Shown: positions 51,902-60,120 of the stretch, piece by piece
Layout: every line of letters starts with the position of its first letter
Position numbering within the stretch: position 1 is the first letter of the stretch
From: Bacteroidales bacterium UBA3743
GTDB taxonomy: Bacteria; Bacteroidota; Bacteroidia; Bacteroidales; Paludibacteraceae
DNA length: 64,000 bases
NCBI GenBank assembly: GCA_002371265.1
Contig: DFGT01000004.1
Span: forward strand, 10,669 to 74,668
Direction: 5' to 3'
Position numbers and translations under genes: made by a program
Notes under the pieces: model-generated
Seen by the model: the letters and a program-made list of their open reading frames with translations, nothing else
Database searches by the model: none
What the model was told of the DNA's origin: nothing

Positions 51902-54862
51902 TTATTTCTTCACAATCAATCTGAATGCCTGGTTTGTCGACTCAGTGTTTATGATCACTGTGTAGATTCCGTTTGCAAGACTAGCTATATCAACACTGTT
52001 GACTGCGTCGGAAGCGTTCAACTGCTCTGTCAAGACAACCTTTCCGTCTATGCTTATGATCTGGACGGAAGCATTCTCGTCTTCATTAAGAATCTCAACA
52101 TATATAACATTTGCGGCTGGATTTGGATACAGTTTGCAAGCGAGCTCATTGGCGTCAATTGTGTTGGCACCGGATCCATGCTCATAAGTTCCGTGAACCA
52201 TTGCTCTCGCGCAACCAGAACCAGCCTGAATTTGCCAGTTGATCATTGCAGGGAACGGCTTATTGTTAGCTTCACCCTTGTCGCATCCAGTAAACTCGAT
52301 CACGTCACCGTTGTTAGCGAATGTGTTGTAGTCTTTTCCATTAGCATAGAATGGAATTGAACCGTTGACAGGCTTAGCCGACAATGAATAATCACCATTC
52401 TCTGAAATCTCGATTGGATTGCTCAATGTGATTGTGTACCAGCCTTTGTTCTGCAAATCAATTGCGTCAGAATTGATTGTCTGCTTCTTGCCGTTATGAG
52501 TAAGAGTGAATGTTATTGGTTGGCTTCCAGTAGTGTAGATTGCTGAGAAGTAAATCGACATGCCTGTGATCTTGAATGGTTTGTGAGCAGTGAACAATGC
52601 AGCTGTCTCACCCCAATCCGAAGTTGACGAAGATGCGAATGTCTTTTCGTCCGGACCAGCTACGAATGAACTGCTTCCCGCGTTCTGCACATAAACATCG
52701 ATATCTTTGCTGATTGTTGTAGTATATGTTTTGCCAGATCCAAGAAGCTTTCCTCCCTCTGCTTTGTCATACCACTCGAAATCACCGTCGCCCTCGGCAG
52801 TGAATGTGATTTTTCCTCCGTTGCCCGACTTGGCATCTGCCACGACAGGAAGTTTAGATGTGATCTCTGTCTCAACTTTCTTGCTTCCACATCCAGGAAC
52901 TGAGATCTTACAAGTGTACATGCCAGCCTTGGTTGCAGTGTATGTAGAAGATGTTGCACCTTTTATCTCATCACCGTCGACACCCCATTGGTATGACACT
53001 CCCTTCAAATCAACAGTTGCATCCAATGTGATAGTTGCAGGATTACACAACTCTCCGCTTTCAAGTTGTACATCTGGTAGCTCTCCTAGAATTGTTACGC
53101 TGGCGGAAGTCTCCCAATCTCCAGCAGAATCTACTACACAAGAGTAAACTCCAGCCTCTTTGACTTCGTAAGTTGAAGATTTTGTGTCGGAAACCAACTG
53201 CTTTCCATCTTTCGACCAAGTGAATTTCTTCTTTCCGTCAGCAGGAATCTTGCTGTCGAGCACAATCGAACTCTCTCCACAGATTGAACGGTCGTCTCCA
53301 AGTTCTGGTGTCGGATGAACCGCCAAACTTGCCACTGGATTCAGGATTGAATTGATATATCCAAGAGACGCTACAAGTCCGGCATTGTAGTCGATACCAC
53401 CTTCGCTGTATGTGTATTCCTTCTCGTTGTCAACATAATTACCGTCTTTGATAGAACCTCCCACCATGTAGCCCAACTGCATGAATTTTTCCTGAGGTTT
53501 CAAGTTTGCCTCGGAGTCGTTGTCAAGACCGTAGAAATTACGGTGGTGAGGATAGTGAGGAAAGTTATCTCCAAATCCTACTATATAAGAGAATTTCTTT
53601 CCGTTGCTACCCATGATATACTCGATGGATGTAAGAGCATACGGATTTAAAGTCTTTTCTTTGCCTAGCACTTTGTCGTTAAGAGCGTAAACAAATGCTT
53701 GATTTGCTGGGAAACGAAGAATACCCCAGTTTCCGTTCTTCTTGTTTAAGAAATAGCCACTTGATGGTTTATACAAATCGCAGAAGAATTGTAATGCTTT
53801 TTTTGCATTGTTATCGTTGGCATACATAGCCATCAAATAGCAAGCCAAATCTTCTGTGTTGTTGTAGTTAAGAGAATAGTTGTGGTTGAAATTATCCTCT
53901 ACCGCCATAAAGGTAGAATGCTCTTTTGCGGCATTCAAATAAGTATCGTCATTAGTGGCACGGTACAATTCCATTGCAAGCACTACAATATCCGATTCAT
54001 ATTTTGGTTTTGAAGGATAAAAGTCGCTTCCTGTATTACCTTTGGCTGTGCCCATTACATAGTCGTACGCCACCTTTGCTTTTGCCAAACATTTGTCTGC
54101 GTATTCTGAATTGTATGGGCGATAACAACGGCTCATGATCGCTAGAGTCGCACCACAGAAAGATGTCATTGATGTTGTCTTTCCTGTGGCTTTGAACACT
54201 TTACGAGATCCTTCAGCTTCTCCACCTTGTGCTCTTGAAAGAGTGGCTTTTACAGGTGAGGTACACCATACTTGATGGTCAGGACCTCCGTCTCCTACCT
54301 GATAATAGAATGTCTTTTCGTCGCGCACACACTTCATGAAGAAGTCTGTGGCATATTTCAACTCGTCAAGAATATCAGGAATTCCGTTTGGCTTACCTTT
54401 CTTGCCTTCCCATGTGTAGTCGCTGGCTCCGATGTAGCCTTCGTAGTTCTGCGAATAAAAATCGCCGTAACCAGTCGGGAATTCAGAATAACCCAAAGCA
54501 AGCATATAGCCAGAGTAAAACTCTGTCTGTCCGAACTTCACGTTATCTCCACAGTCTACCCAGCCTCCAGTCAAATCGTAGTCTCCGTCAGCATCTTTTA
54601 CGAAATCCTGACCTTTTACGAAAGCTTTGAGGTTGCCTGTTAGAGACGACGCGGTCTGTGTTGGCTCATGTTCAGCTATAAGCCAGTTGTGACCAGCACC
54701 AGATCTTTGTGCTCCATAAAAGCGTCCGGTCATCCAAAGAGCCTTCTGATATTGCTCATTGTCGAATACTGGTTTGCCCTGGGCAAAAACTGCGTTTGTC
54801 GATGCCAATGCCAGAGCGACAACTGTCGCTTTCACGGCAATAGATGAGTATATCTTATTCAT
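51902..54862 (-). CDS. Glycoside hydrolase family 9 cellulase with T9SS sorting domain
   Basis: 986 aa. Signal peptide to about residue 27 (AVFAQ). GH9 catalytic domain ~30-510 with GGWVDCGDNVKF (Asp103/Asp106, the base/nucleophile-water pair), HHRNFYGLDND (substrate-binding His/Arg) and EGGIDYNAGLV (acid Glu). Two to three Ig/PKD-like repeats follow (ICGESSIVLDSKIPADGKK, ...STYEVKEAGVYSC). C-terminal T9SS domain KLYPNPAANVIYVEIL to LIVKK. It should cut beta-1,4-glucan outside the cell and be exported and anchored by the type IX system. This gives the organism a plant-polysaccharide role. Confidence 0.96.
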   Translation of the reverse strand: MNKIYSSIAVKATVVALALASTNAVFAQGKPVFDNEQYQKALWMTGRFYGAQRSGAGHNWLIAEHEPTQTASSLTGNLKAFVKGQDFVKDADGDYDLTGGWVDCGDNVKFGQTEFYSGYMLALGYSEFPTGYGDFYSQNYEGYIGASDYTWEGKKGKPNGIPDILDELKYATDFFMKCVRDEKTFYYQVGDGGPDHQVWCTSPVKATLSRAQGGEAEGSRKVFKATGKTTSMTSFCGATLAIMSRCYRPYNSEYADKCLAKAKVAYDYVMGTAKGNTGSDFYPSKPKYESDIVVLAMELYRATNDDTYLNAAKEHSTFMAVEDNFNHNYSLNYNNTEDLACYLMAMYANDNNAKKALQFFCDLYKPSSGYFLNKKNGNWGILRFPANQAFVYALNDKVLGKEKTLNPYALTSIEYIMGSNGKKFSYIVGFGDNFPHYPHHRNFYGLDNDSEANLKPQEKFMQLGYMVGGSIKDGNYVDNEKEYTYSEGGIDYNAGLVASLGYINSILNPVASLAVHPTPELGDDRSICGESSIVLDSKIPADGKKKFTWSKDGKQLVSDTKSSTYEVKEAGVYSCVVDSAGDWETSASVTILGELPDVQLESGELCNPATITLDATVDLKGVSYQWGVDGDEIKGATSSTYTATKAGMYTCKISVPGCGSKKVETEITSKLPVVADAKSGNGGKITFTAEGDGDFEWYDKAEGGKLLGSGKTYTTTISKDIDVYVQNAGSSSFVAGPDEKTFASSSTSDWGETAALFTAHKPFKITGMSIYFSAIYTTGSQPITFTLTHNGKKQTINSDAIDLQNKGWYTITLSNPIEISENGDYSLSAKPVNGSIPFYANGKDYNTFANNGDVIEFTGCDKGEANNKPFPAMINWQIQAGSGCARAMVHGTYEHGSGANTIDANELACKLYPNPAANVIYVEILNEDENASVQIISIDGKVVLTEQLNASDAVNSVDIASLANGIYTVIINTESTNQAFRLIVKK

Positions 54863-54925
54863 AAGCTACCCTATTATAAGTTGGTTATTAATAGTGTTTT
54901 ATTTTTGATGTGTTGTTAATAGGTC

Positions 54926-55375
54926 TTATTTCACAGCGATTTTAGCCACACGTTTTTCGTGACGTCCCCCTTCGAAATCTGTTGTAAGGAATGTCTTGAC
55001 GATCTCCAAGGCTTTTTCTTTGCTGATGAAACGGGCTGGCAAGCCGACGATGTTTGCATTGTTGTGCTGACGGGCAAGAGATGCTATTTCTGTTTCCCAA
55101 GAAAGAGCGCATCTCACTCCCTGATGCTTGTTGCATGTCATCGAAATGCCGTTGGCGCTACCACAGATTGCGATTCCAAGGTCTACTTCTCCTTTCTCCA
55201 CTGATTCAGCAAGCGGATGGGCATAGTCTGGATAGTCGCAGCTATCGTTTGTGTCTGTTCCGAAGTTCTTGATGCCAGCCACAAGCGGAGTCAACTGCTC
55301 TACCAAGTATTTTTTCAAATCTGTACCAGCGTGGTCGTTTGCAATACCTATCTTCAATTCATTCAAATTCTTCAT
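54926..55375 (-). CDS. rpiB: Ribose-5-phosphate isomerase B
   Basis: 149 aa. IANDHAGTDLKKYL start (Asp/His contacts) and CGSANGISMTCNKHQGVRCA with the catalytic Cys, here CGSAN where most enzymes have CGTGI. It interconverts ribose-5-phosphate and ribulose-5-phosphate in the pentose phosphate pathway. A tandem promoter region lies ~70-120 bases upstream. Confidence 0.95.
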   Translation of the reverse strand: MKNLNELKIGIANDHAGTDLKKYLVEQLTPLVAGIKNFGTDTNDSCDYPDYAHPLAESVEKGEVDLGIAICGSANGISMTCNKHQGVRCALSWETEIASLARQHNNANIVGLPARFISKEKALEIVKTFLTTDFEGGRHEKRVAKIAVK

Positions 55376-55438
55376 TTTATCTAATATATGAATTTGTTTT
55401 AGTTTTTCTTCTAGTCAAGTGCACAGATAGTAATTGTT

Positions 55439-55493
55439 GTGTACAAATCTAGTTGAGTGTACAAATATAGATATGAATTTCAAGTTTCGCAAA
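55439..55493 (-). promoter_or_regulatory. Promoter(s) of rpiB
   Basis: On the minus strand TTTG (55490-55493), 20 bases, then TATATTTG (55462-55469). A second -7-like TAGATTTG lies at 55444-55451 in a near-repeat (GTGTACAAATCTAG / GTGTACAAATATAG), so two start sites about 18 bases apart are possible. Confidence 0.6.
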
Positions 55494-55559
55494 TATCAGC
55501 CGTGATTTTTAGCGAATTAGCTGTAAGATGATGGAATCGTTGATGAAAGTTTATCTCAT

Positions 55560-55645
55560 TTTTTGAGGATTGCAAAGAGCGGAACGCTCTTGCCTCACTT
55601 CTTTTCTGCGAGTCCGTAAGAACTCGCAGTCATAAAACGATTCTA
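55560..55645 (+). repeat. Dispersed repeat R1, copy 11 (shortened)
   Basis: GAGGATTGCAAAGAGCGG, AACGCTCTTGCCTC, then a TGCGAGTCCGTAAGAACTCGCA hairpin. The tail seen in longer copies is missing. Confidence 0.65.
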
Positions 55646-55706
55646 TCTCTTTTCTCTGTTTGATTTATTGTCGGAAAGTGAATCATAAAATGTGTTTCCG
55701 ACAATT

Positions 55707-57854
55707 TCATTTGTCCAATGCCAATGCAACTCTGTTCAATTTCATATCCACATCTTTCACAATCACACCCAGTCTTTGTCCTACAGACACTATCGTCTGC
55801 AAGTCGACGTTGCGGTCGCGTGTGAATTCAGAGACGTGAACCAATCCGTCGCGATGCACACCGATATTGACAAACGCTCCAAAGTTTGTGATGTTGGTGA
55901 CAATGCCTTCCATTCGCATTCCAATTTCGAGGTCGGCCACCTCTTTCACGTTCTGTCGGAATGCCAGCGGCTTGATCTTTTCTCTCACATCTCTTCCCGG
56001 CTTGTCTAACTCTTTCATTATATCTTGCAGTGTAGGCAGACCGACCTTCGCGTCGACGTATTTGTTCAGATCGATAGACTCCCTCACCTGTTTGTTGGCA
56101 ATCAATTCCTCCACTGTCACTTTGTAGTCTTTCGCCATTTTCTTCACTACCGAGTAGCTTTCTGGATGGACGGCGGTGTTGTCGAGTGGGTTCTTCTGCC
56201 CACGTATACGCAGGAATCCTGCACACTGCTCAAATGATTTGGCTCCAAGTTTCGGAACTTTCTTCAGCTCATCTCTCGATGTGAAAGCTCCGTTTTCATC
56301 TCTGTATGCTATGATGTTTTCAGCAAGTTTCGGTCCGACTCCGGAGACGTATGTCAACAGATGTTTGCTGGCTGTGTTGAGGTTGACGCCGACATGGTTT
56401 ACCGCGCTCTCCACAACTCTGTCGAGTGCTTCCTTCAGCAATTTTTGGTCGACGTCGTGCTGGTACTGACCCACTCCGATACTTTTAGGGTCGATCTTGA
56501 CAAGTTCAGCTAACGGATCTTGTAGTCTTCGTCCGATGGATACTGCTCCTCGTACGGTGATGTCGTAGTCTGGAAACTCTTCACGTGCCACTTCACTTGC
56601 GGAGTAGATGCTGGCTCCGCTCTCGTTAACAATGTAGACTTCAATATCGGTGAGACGGGAATCTTCCAGAGCTTTGTCGACCGCTTCATGTGTCTCTCGG
56701 CTTGCAGTGCCGTCGCCAATGGCAATTGCTCCACATTTATATTTCTTTAGCAATGCCACCAGTTTTTCCTGCTCCTTTGGCAGTTCGGCTCCGCTGCGTG
56801 ACAGATACAACACTGTGTGTGTCAGCAGTTTGCCTTGCGAATCAAGACACACCACTTTGCATCCGGTGCGGAATCCAGGGTCGATGGCAAGCACTGCCAC
56901 CTCTCCAAGCGGAGACGCGAGCAAAACCTGCTTCACGTTTTTTGCAAACACGTCGATCGCCTCTTCGTCGGCTTTTATTTTGCTTGAATCTGCGAATTCG
57001 GTCTCTATTGCCGGACGTGCGTAATCCTTGTAAGCTGATTTCACCGCCGTCTTCACAAGCGATGAACTTTCGGAATTGCCGTGGACGAAGAGTCCGCTGA
57101 TATTGTCGATGCACCAATCGTCGTCACATTTGAGCGACACTTTCAACATCCCCTCTTTTTCTCCTCTGCGCATAGCCAGCAGACGGTGTGACGGACATCG
57201 TGAAAGTGGTTCGGAATGGGCAAAATATGTATGGTATTGTCCGGCTTCCTCTTCCTTTTTCTTCACCACCTCGCTTTGTACAATGCCGTTGCGACGGTAG
57301 GAACTGCGGATGCGGGAGCGAGTTCGTTGGTCTTCACTGATCCACTCAGTGATGATGTCCAGTGCTCCTTGCACCGCCTCTTCTGTGGAGATATCGATAT
57401 GGTTTTTATGACAGTAGTTGTCTGCCATTTCCTCGCTGTCGGAACGGGAATTTTGCGACATGATCATCTTTGCCAATCCTTCAAGTCCGAGCAGACGGGC
57501 TTTCTCCGCCTTTGTGCGCTTCTTGGGCTTGTATGGCAGATAGATATCTTCCAATTCAGAAAGCGACGAGGCTTTTTCCAACGAAGCTTTTAGATCAGAA
57601 GTAAGTTTGCCCTGTTCCTCAATACTCTTTAATATAGCGTTGCGACGATCGTCGACAGCGATAATCTGGTTTTGCAGTTTGATGATGCTTTCCACTGTCG
57701 TTTCATCCATACCTCCCGTCATCTCCTTACGATAACGGCAGATGAAAGGAATTGTACATTTGTCGGCAAGCAGGGAAAGTACGTTTGCCACTTTGTCTTT
57801 TGGAAGAGAAAGTTCCGATGCTATTGATGCTGCTATATCTTTTTCGTTTATCAT
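55707..57854 (-). CDS. tex: Tex RNA-binding transcriptional accessory protein
   Basis: 715 aa, typical for Tex. N-terminal helical domain (MINEKDIAASIASELSL), a YqgF-like RNase-H-fold domain (VLAIDPGFRTGCKVVCLD), helix-hairpin-helix motifs (YVSGVGPKLAENIIAYR) and a C-terminal S1 RNA-binding domain (VTNITNFGAFVNIGVHRDGL). Tex binds nucleic acids and affects transcription elongation and gene expression. Follows AAA_14 with a ~60-base gap on the same strand. Confidence 0.96.
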   Translation of the reverse strand: MINEKDIAASIASELSLPKDKVANVLSLLADKCTIPFICRYRKEMTGGMDETTVESIIKLQNQIIAVDDRRNAILKSIEEQGKLTSDLKASLEKASSLSELEDIYLPYKPKKRTKAEKARLLGLEGLAKMIMSQNSRSDSEEMADNYCHKNHIDISTEEAVQGALDIITEWISEDQRTRSRIRSSYRRNGIVQSEVVKKKEEEAGQYHTYFAHSEPLSRCPSHRLLAMRRGEKEGMLKVSLKCDDDWCIDNISGLFVHGNSESSSLVKTAVKSAYKDYARPAIETEFADSSKIKADEEAIDVFAKNVKQVLLASPLGEVAVLAIDPGFRTGCKVVCLDSQGKLLTHTVLYLSRSGAELPKEQEKLVALLKKYKCGAIAIGDGTASRETHEAVDKALEDSRLTDIEVYIVNESGASIYSASEVAREEFPDYDITVRGAVSIGRRLQDPLAELVKIDPKSIGVGQYQHDVDQKLLKEALDRVVESAVNHVGVNLNTASKHLLTYVSGVGPKLAENIIAYRDENGAFTSRDELKKVPKLGAKSFEQCAGFLRIRGQKNPLDNTAVHPESYSVVKKMAKDYKVTVEELIANKQVRESIDLNKYVDAKVGLPTLQDIMKELDKPGRDVREKIKPLAFRQNVKEVADLEIGMRMEGIVTNITNFGAFVNIGVHRDGLVHVSEFTRDRNVDLQTIVSVGQRLGVIVKDVDMKLNRVALALDK

Positions 57855-57916
57855 ATTATATGGTCAATTTTCATTTGAATTGTAGATGGGGTGATTACCT
57901 CGTCTGACAAGAATTA

Positions 57917-59128
57917 TTAATAAAGTAATCCGAACATCCAAAGAGGAATTTTGTTACCTCTGCCGATTTCTGTATCGTCGACTGCAAGATAGCTGTCTGG
58001 CATATCCTTGATTTGCTCGAATGTTTTGTTCTTACCTCCCACTTCAAAGAGATAACGTTTGTCCACAAGAAAATCACCTGCTTTGGGATAGCGACATTCG
58101 TGAGCCTCCGACAATTGGTTGAAGAAGAATGTCTCACGTATGGTTCCGATTTCTGCGTATGGCGAAAGAGCGTACATAAGTGTCGGGTTGTTGACATAGA
58201 TCTTGTCGGGTCGTGAGAGATTGTCTGAACTTTTAACATTGTCGCCCAGCAGGAGAAGTAGCCCGCCTCTCTGTAACGCATATAGCATTTTCAATCCTTG
58301 GTTACGATCGGTTTCAAGTTCACGGTACAGACTGCTCATGTTGGGCTGTTGTGGAACTCTCTCCGACAGCACCATCAACATTTTTTTTGTCTTTCGTATT
58401 GTTGAGATGTTCACATCGTCAATTTTTGCATAGTCGTTTTCTATTATTTGGTTGACGACTGCTTGCAATCTTATGTCTATTCCATTATGCACATCTTTAA
58501 AAAATGGGTAGTAGCCATATTTCAGATACCTTTTGAAGAGAGGCAGGATCGCTGTTTGTGAACAAATATTCATGGCGATTTCAATATGATTGTGTAGCAG
58601 ATCCTCCAATTCCACAGCATCTTGCTTTATGCCTTGCTCAAATTGTAGGAATTCTCTGAAAGAAAGTCCTCTCATCTCATACATAGCCTGACGACGTGAT
58701 AAATCGCCTTCTCCGGCTTGAATCTGAAGCATGGAAGATCCTGTATGGACGATATTCAACCCAGGAAAATCATCTGATATATTCTTCAGTAGCGTTTGCC
58801 ATTTTTCATAGTAGTGGATTTCATCAATGAAAATGTATGTGCCTCCATTATTATAATGAGTCTCCACTACGTCTAATATGTCATGCGACGCAAAGTAAAG
58901 ATTGTCAAGTGAGATATAGAGCACCTTGTCGAGATCATTTCCTAGGAAAGTTTCTTTGATGTGTTGCAAAAGCATAGTCGTTTTTCCACATCCTTTAGGA
59001 CCTTTTATGCCAATAAGGGAGTCCTTCCATTCTATCTTATAGTTAAGATAACGGAAGAAATCCATCGGAGTGTTCATCAGCTTGCGGATGAATGTCCTTC
59101 TAAGTGATTCAATCTCTAGTTCTGCCAT
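57917..59128 (-). CDS. AAA_14 / DUF4143 family ATPase
   Basis: 403 aa from ATG 59128 (MAELEIESLRRTFIRKL). Walker A GPKGCGKTT at ~43-51, Walker B YIFIDEIHYYEKW, and STRUCTURE-like sensor IVHTGSSMLQI. The C-terminal DUF4143 half (YVNNPTLMYALSPY, FFFNQLSEAHECRYP) is normal for this family, whose members are abundant in Bacteroidales and of unclear function, possibly linked to mobile or defence DNA. Upstream lies a four-unit 33-bp-period palindrome array over the predicted promoter. Confidence 0.9.
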   Translation of the reverse strand: MAELEIESLRRTFIRKLMNTPMDFFRYLNYKIEWKDSLIGIKGPKGCGKTTMLLQHIKETFLGNDLDKVLYISLDNLYFASHDILDVVETHYNNGGTYIFIDEIHYYEKWQTLLKNISDDFPGLNIVHTGSSMLQIQAGEGDLSRRQAMYEMRGLSFREFLQFEQGIKQDAVELEDLLHNHIEIAMNICSQTAILPLFKRYLKYGYYPFFKDVHNGIDIRLQAVVNQIIENDYAKIDDVNISTIRKTKKMLMVLSERVPQQPNMSSLYRELETDRNQGLKMLYALQRGGLLLLLGDNVKSSDNLSRPDKIYVNNPTLMYALSPYAEIGTIRETFFFNQLSEAHECRYPKAGDFLVDKRYLFEVGGKNKTFEQIKDMPDSYLAVDDTEIGRGNKIPLWMFGLLY

Positions 59129-59160
59129 AACGTCTCTTGTTTTAATGTGTATCGACGTTA

Positions 59161-59168
59161 CAAAATTA
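59161..59168 (-). promoter_or_regulatory. Putative -7 box of the AAA_14 gene
   Basis: TAATTTTG on the minus strand fits TAnnTTTG and lies 33 bases before ATG 59128. The -33 region falls inside the first unit of the palindrome array. Confidence 0.5.
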
Positions 59169-59170
59169 TA

Positions 59171-59302
59171 AATAATATCTGAAAATACTAATTTTCGTCT
59201 GTTTTTAGTATCTCTAAACACTAAAATTTACTTGTATTTAGTATCTCTAAACATTAAAATTAGTGTATTTTTAGTGTCTGCAAACACTAAATTGTGCTAG
59301 CT
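59171..59302. repeat. Operator-like array: four 33-bp units, each with a 22-bp palindrome
   Basis: Units begin at 59171, 59204, 59237 and 59270, exactly 33 bases apart. Unit two reads TTTAGTATCTCTAAACAC + TAAA, unit three the same with one change, unit four TTTAGTGTCTGCAAACAC + TAAA (a near-perfect palindrome). Unit one is degenerate (about 15 of 22 positions match) and overlaps the -33 zone of the AAA_14 promoter. Three helical turns between sites would put bound dimers on one DNA face. Confidence 0.8.
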
Positions 59303-59350
59303 CGCTGAAAAATAGTATTTTAAGTATTGCCGAAAATATGTGTGGAGATA

Positions 59351-59932
59351 TTATTCGTTCTCTTTGTGTATGTAGATTGCGTGGTCTCCTTTATCGTATT
59401 GATAATATTTTCCATCAGACTTGATGCAGTCTAACTGGAAGTAGGCGCGGATATAATTGTCGTATGGCATTATCGACACTTTCCACACTTGGCCGAGATT
59501 TGAAACGTCTCCGCTATTATATTTGGCATCTTTTTCATTGTTTGGAAGTGAAATATGCCATTCCGACATGTTTTCGCGTCCCCACCTGCCAAGATGATCC
59601 CATCTGTTTCCCCAACATGTGCTCCAGAAAAGTGGAAGTTTGGTGTTGGTGCTGAGTGTCGATGACTGCTGTTTCAGATCATCAGTCAATTGTTTGATAT
59701 CCGCCTCTACGTTGGCTGACTTATACCATAGCTCAAATCCAAAGTCGGTGTCAACATAGTTGGCTGGCTTTTTCACAGGCTCCATGCTTGGTGTGGGATG
59801 AAAGACAAAACCTGTGGAATCCTTTATCTGTGCTATCTTCTCTTTGTAGAGTTTATGCTTCACCGAACAACTGGAAATTGTTGAGATGAAGAAAACAATA
59901 AATATCAATCTGACTGCTGATTTGATTTGCAT
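59351..59932 (-). CDS. Hypothetical lipoprotein, 193 aa
   Basis: Signal peptide with lipobox S-S-C (Cys22). Mature region begins SVKHKLYKEK and is rich in aromatic residues (LFWSTCWGNRWDHLGRWGRE). Repeated Trp/Gly suggest a small beta domain. No family recognised. Stop falls 49 bases after the palindrome array, on the same strand as the AAA_14 gene. Confidence 0.78.
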   Translation of the reverse strand: MQIKSAVRLIFIVFFISTISSCSVKHKLYKEKIAQIKDSTGFVFHPTPSMEPVKKPANYVDTDFGFELWYKSANVEADIKQLTDDLKQQSSTLSTNTKLPLFWSTCWGNRWDHLGRWGRENMSEWHISLPNNEKDAKYNSGDVSNLGQVWKVSIMPYDNYIRAYFQLDCIKSDGKYYQYDKGDHAIYIHKENE

Positions 59933-60039
59933 AAAATGATTTTTTTATAAAACGACGGCAATTTATAAAAAAGAATGTAAATAAAACGACTTTGTAGTGA
60001 TTAAATAATGGATAAGAGGATGTTTAGATTCATCCATTT

Positions 60040-60071
60040 TTTGCCTATCGACTTAAAAATATGTACTTTTG
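60040..60071 (+). promoter_or_regulatory. Promoter of the TonB-dependent receptor gene
   Basis: TTTG 60040-60043, 20 bases, TACTTTTG 60064-60071, a good Bacteroidetes match. The remaining ~50-base leader shows no cobalamin or other riboswitch fold. Confidence 0.72.
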
Positions 60072-60120
60072 CACCACAATTTTAATTATATCTACATGTA
60101 AAATAAATAACTGACATTAC

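Noticed and set aside
51527..52360. 277-codon plus-strand frame
   Set aside because: It is antisense to the FemAB-like gene and to the end of the GH9 gene, both of which have clear domain support.
59933..60120. Cobalamin or other riboswitch upstream of the TonB-dependent receptor
   Set aside because: The leader is about 50 bases after the predicted start and lacks a B12-box or long paired architecture.
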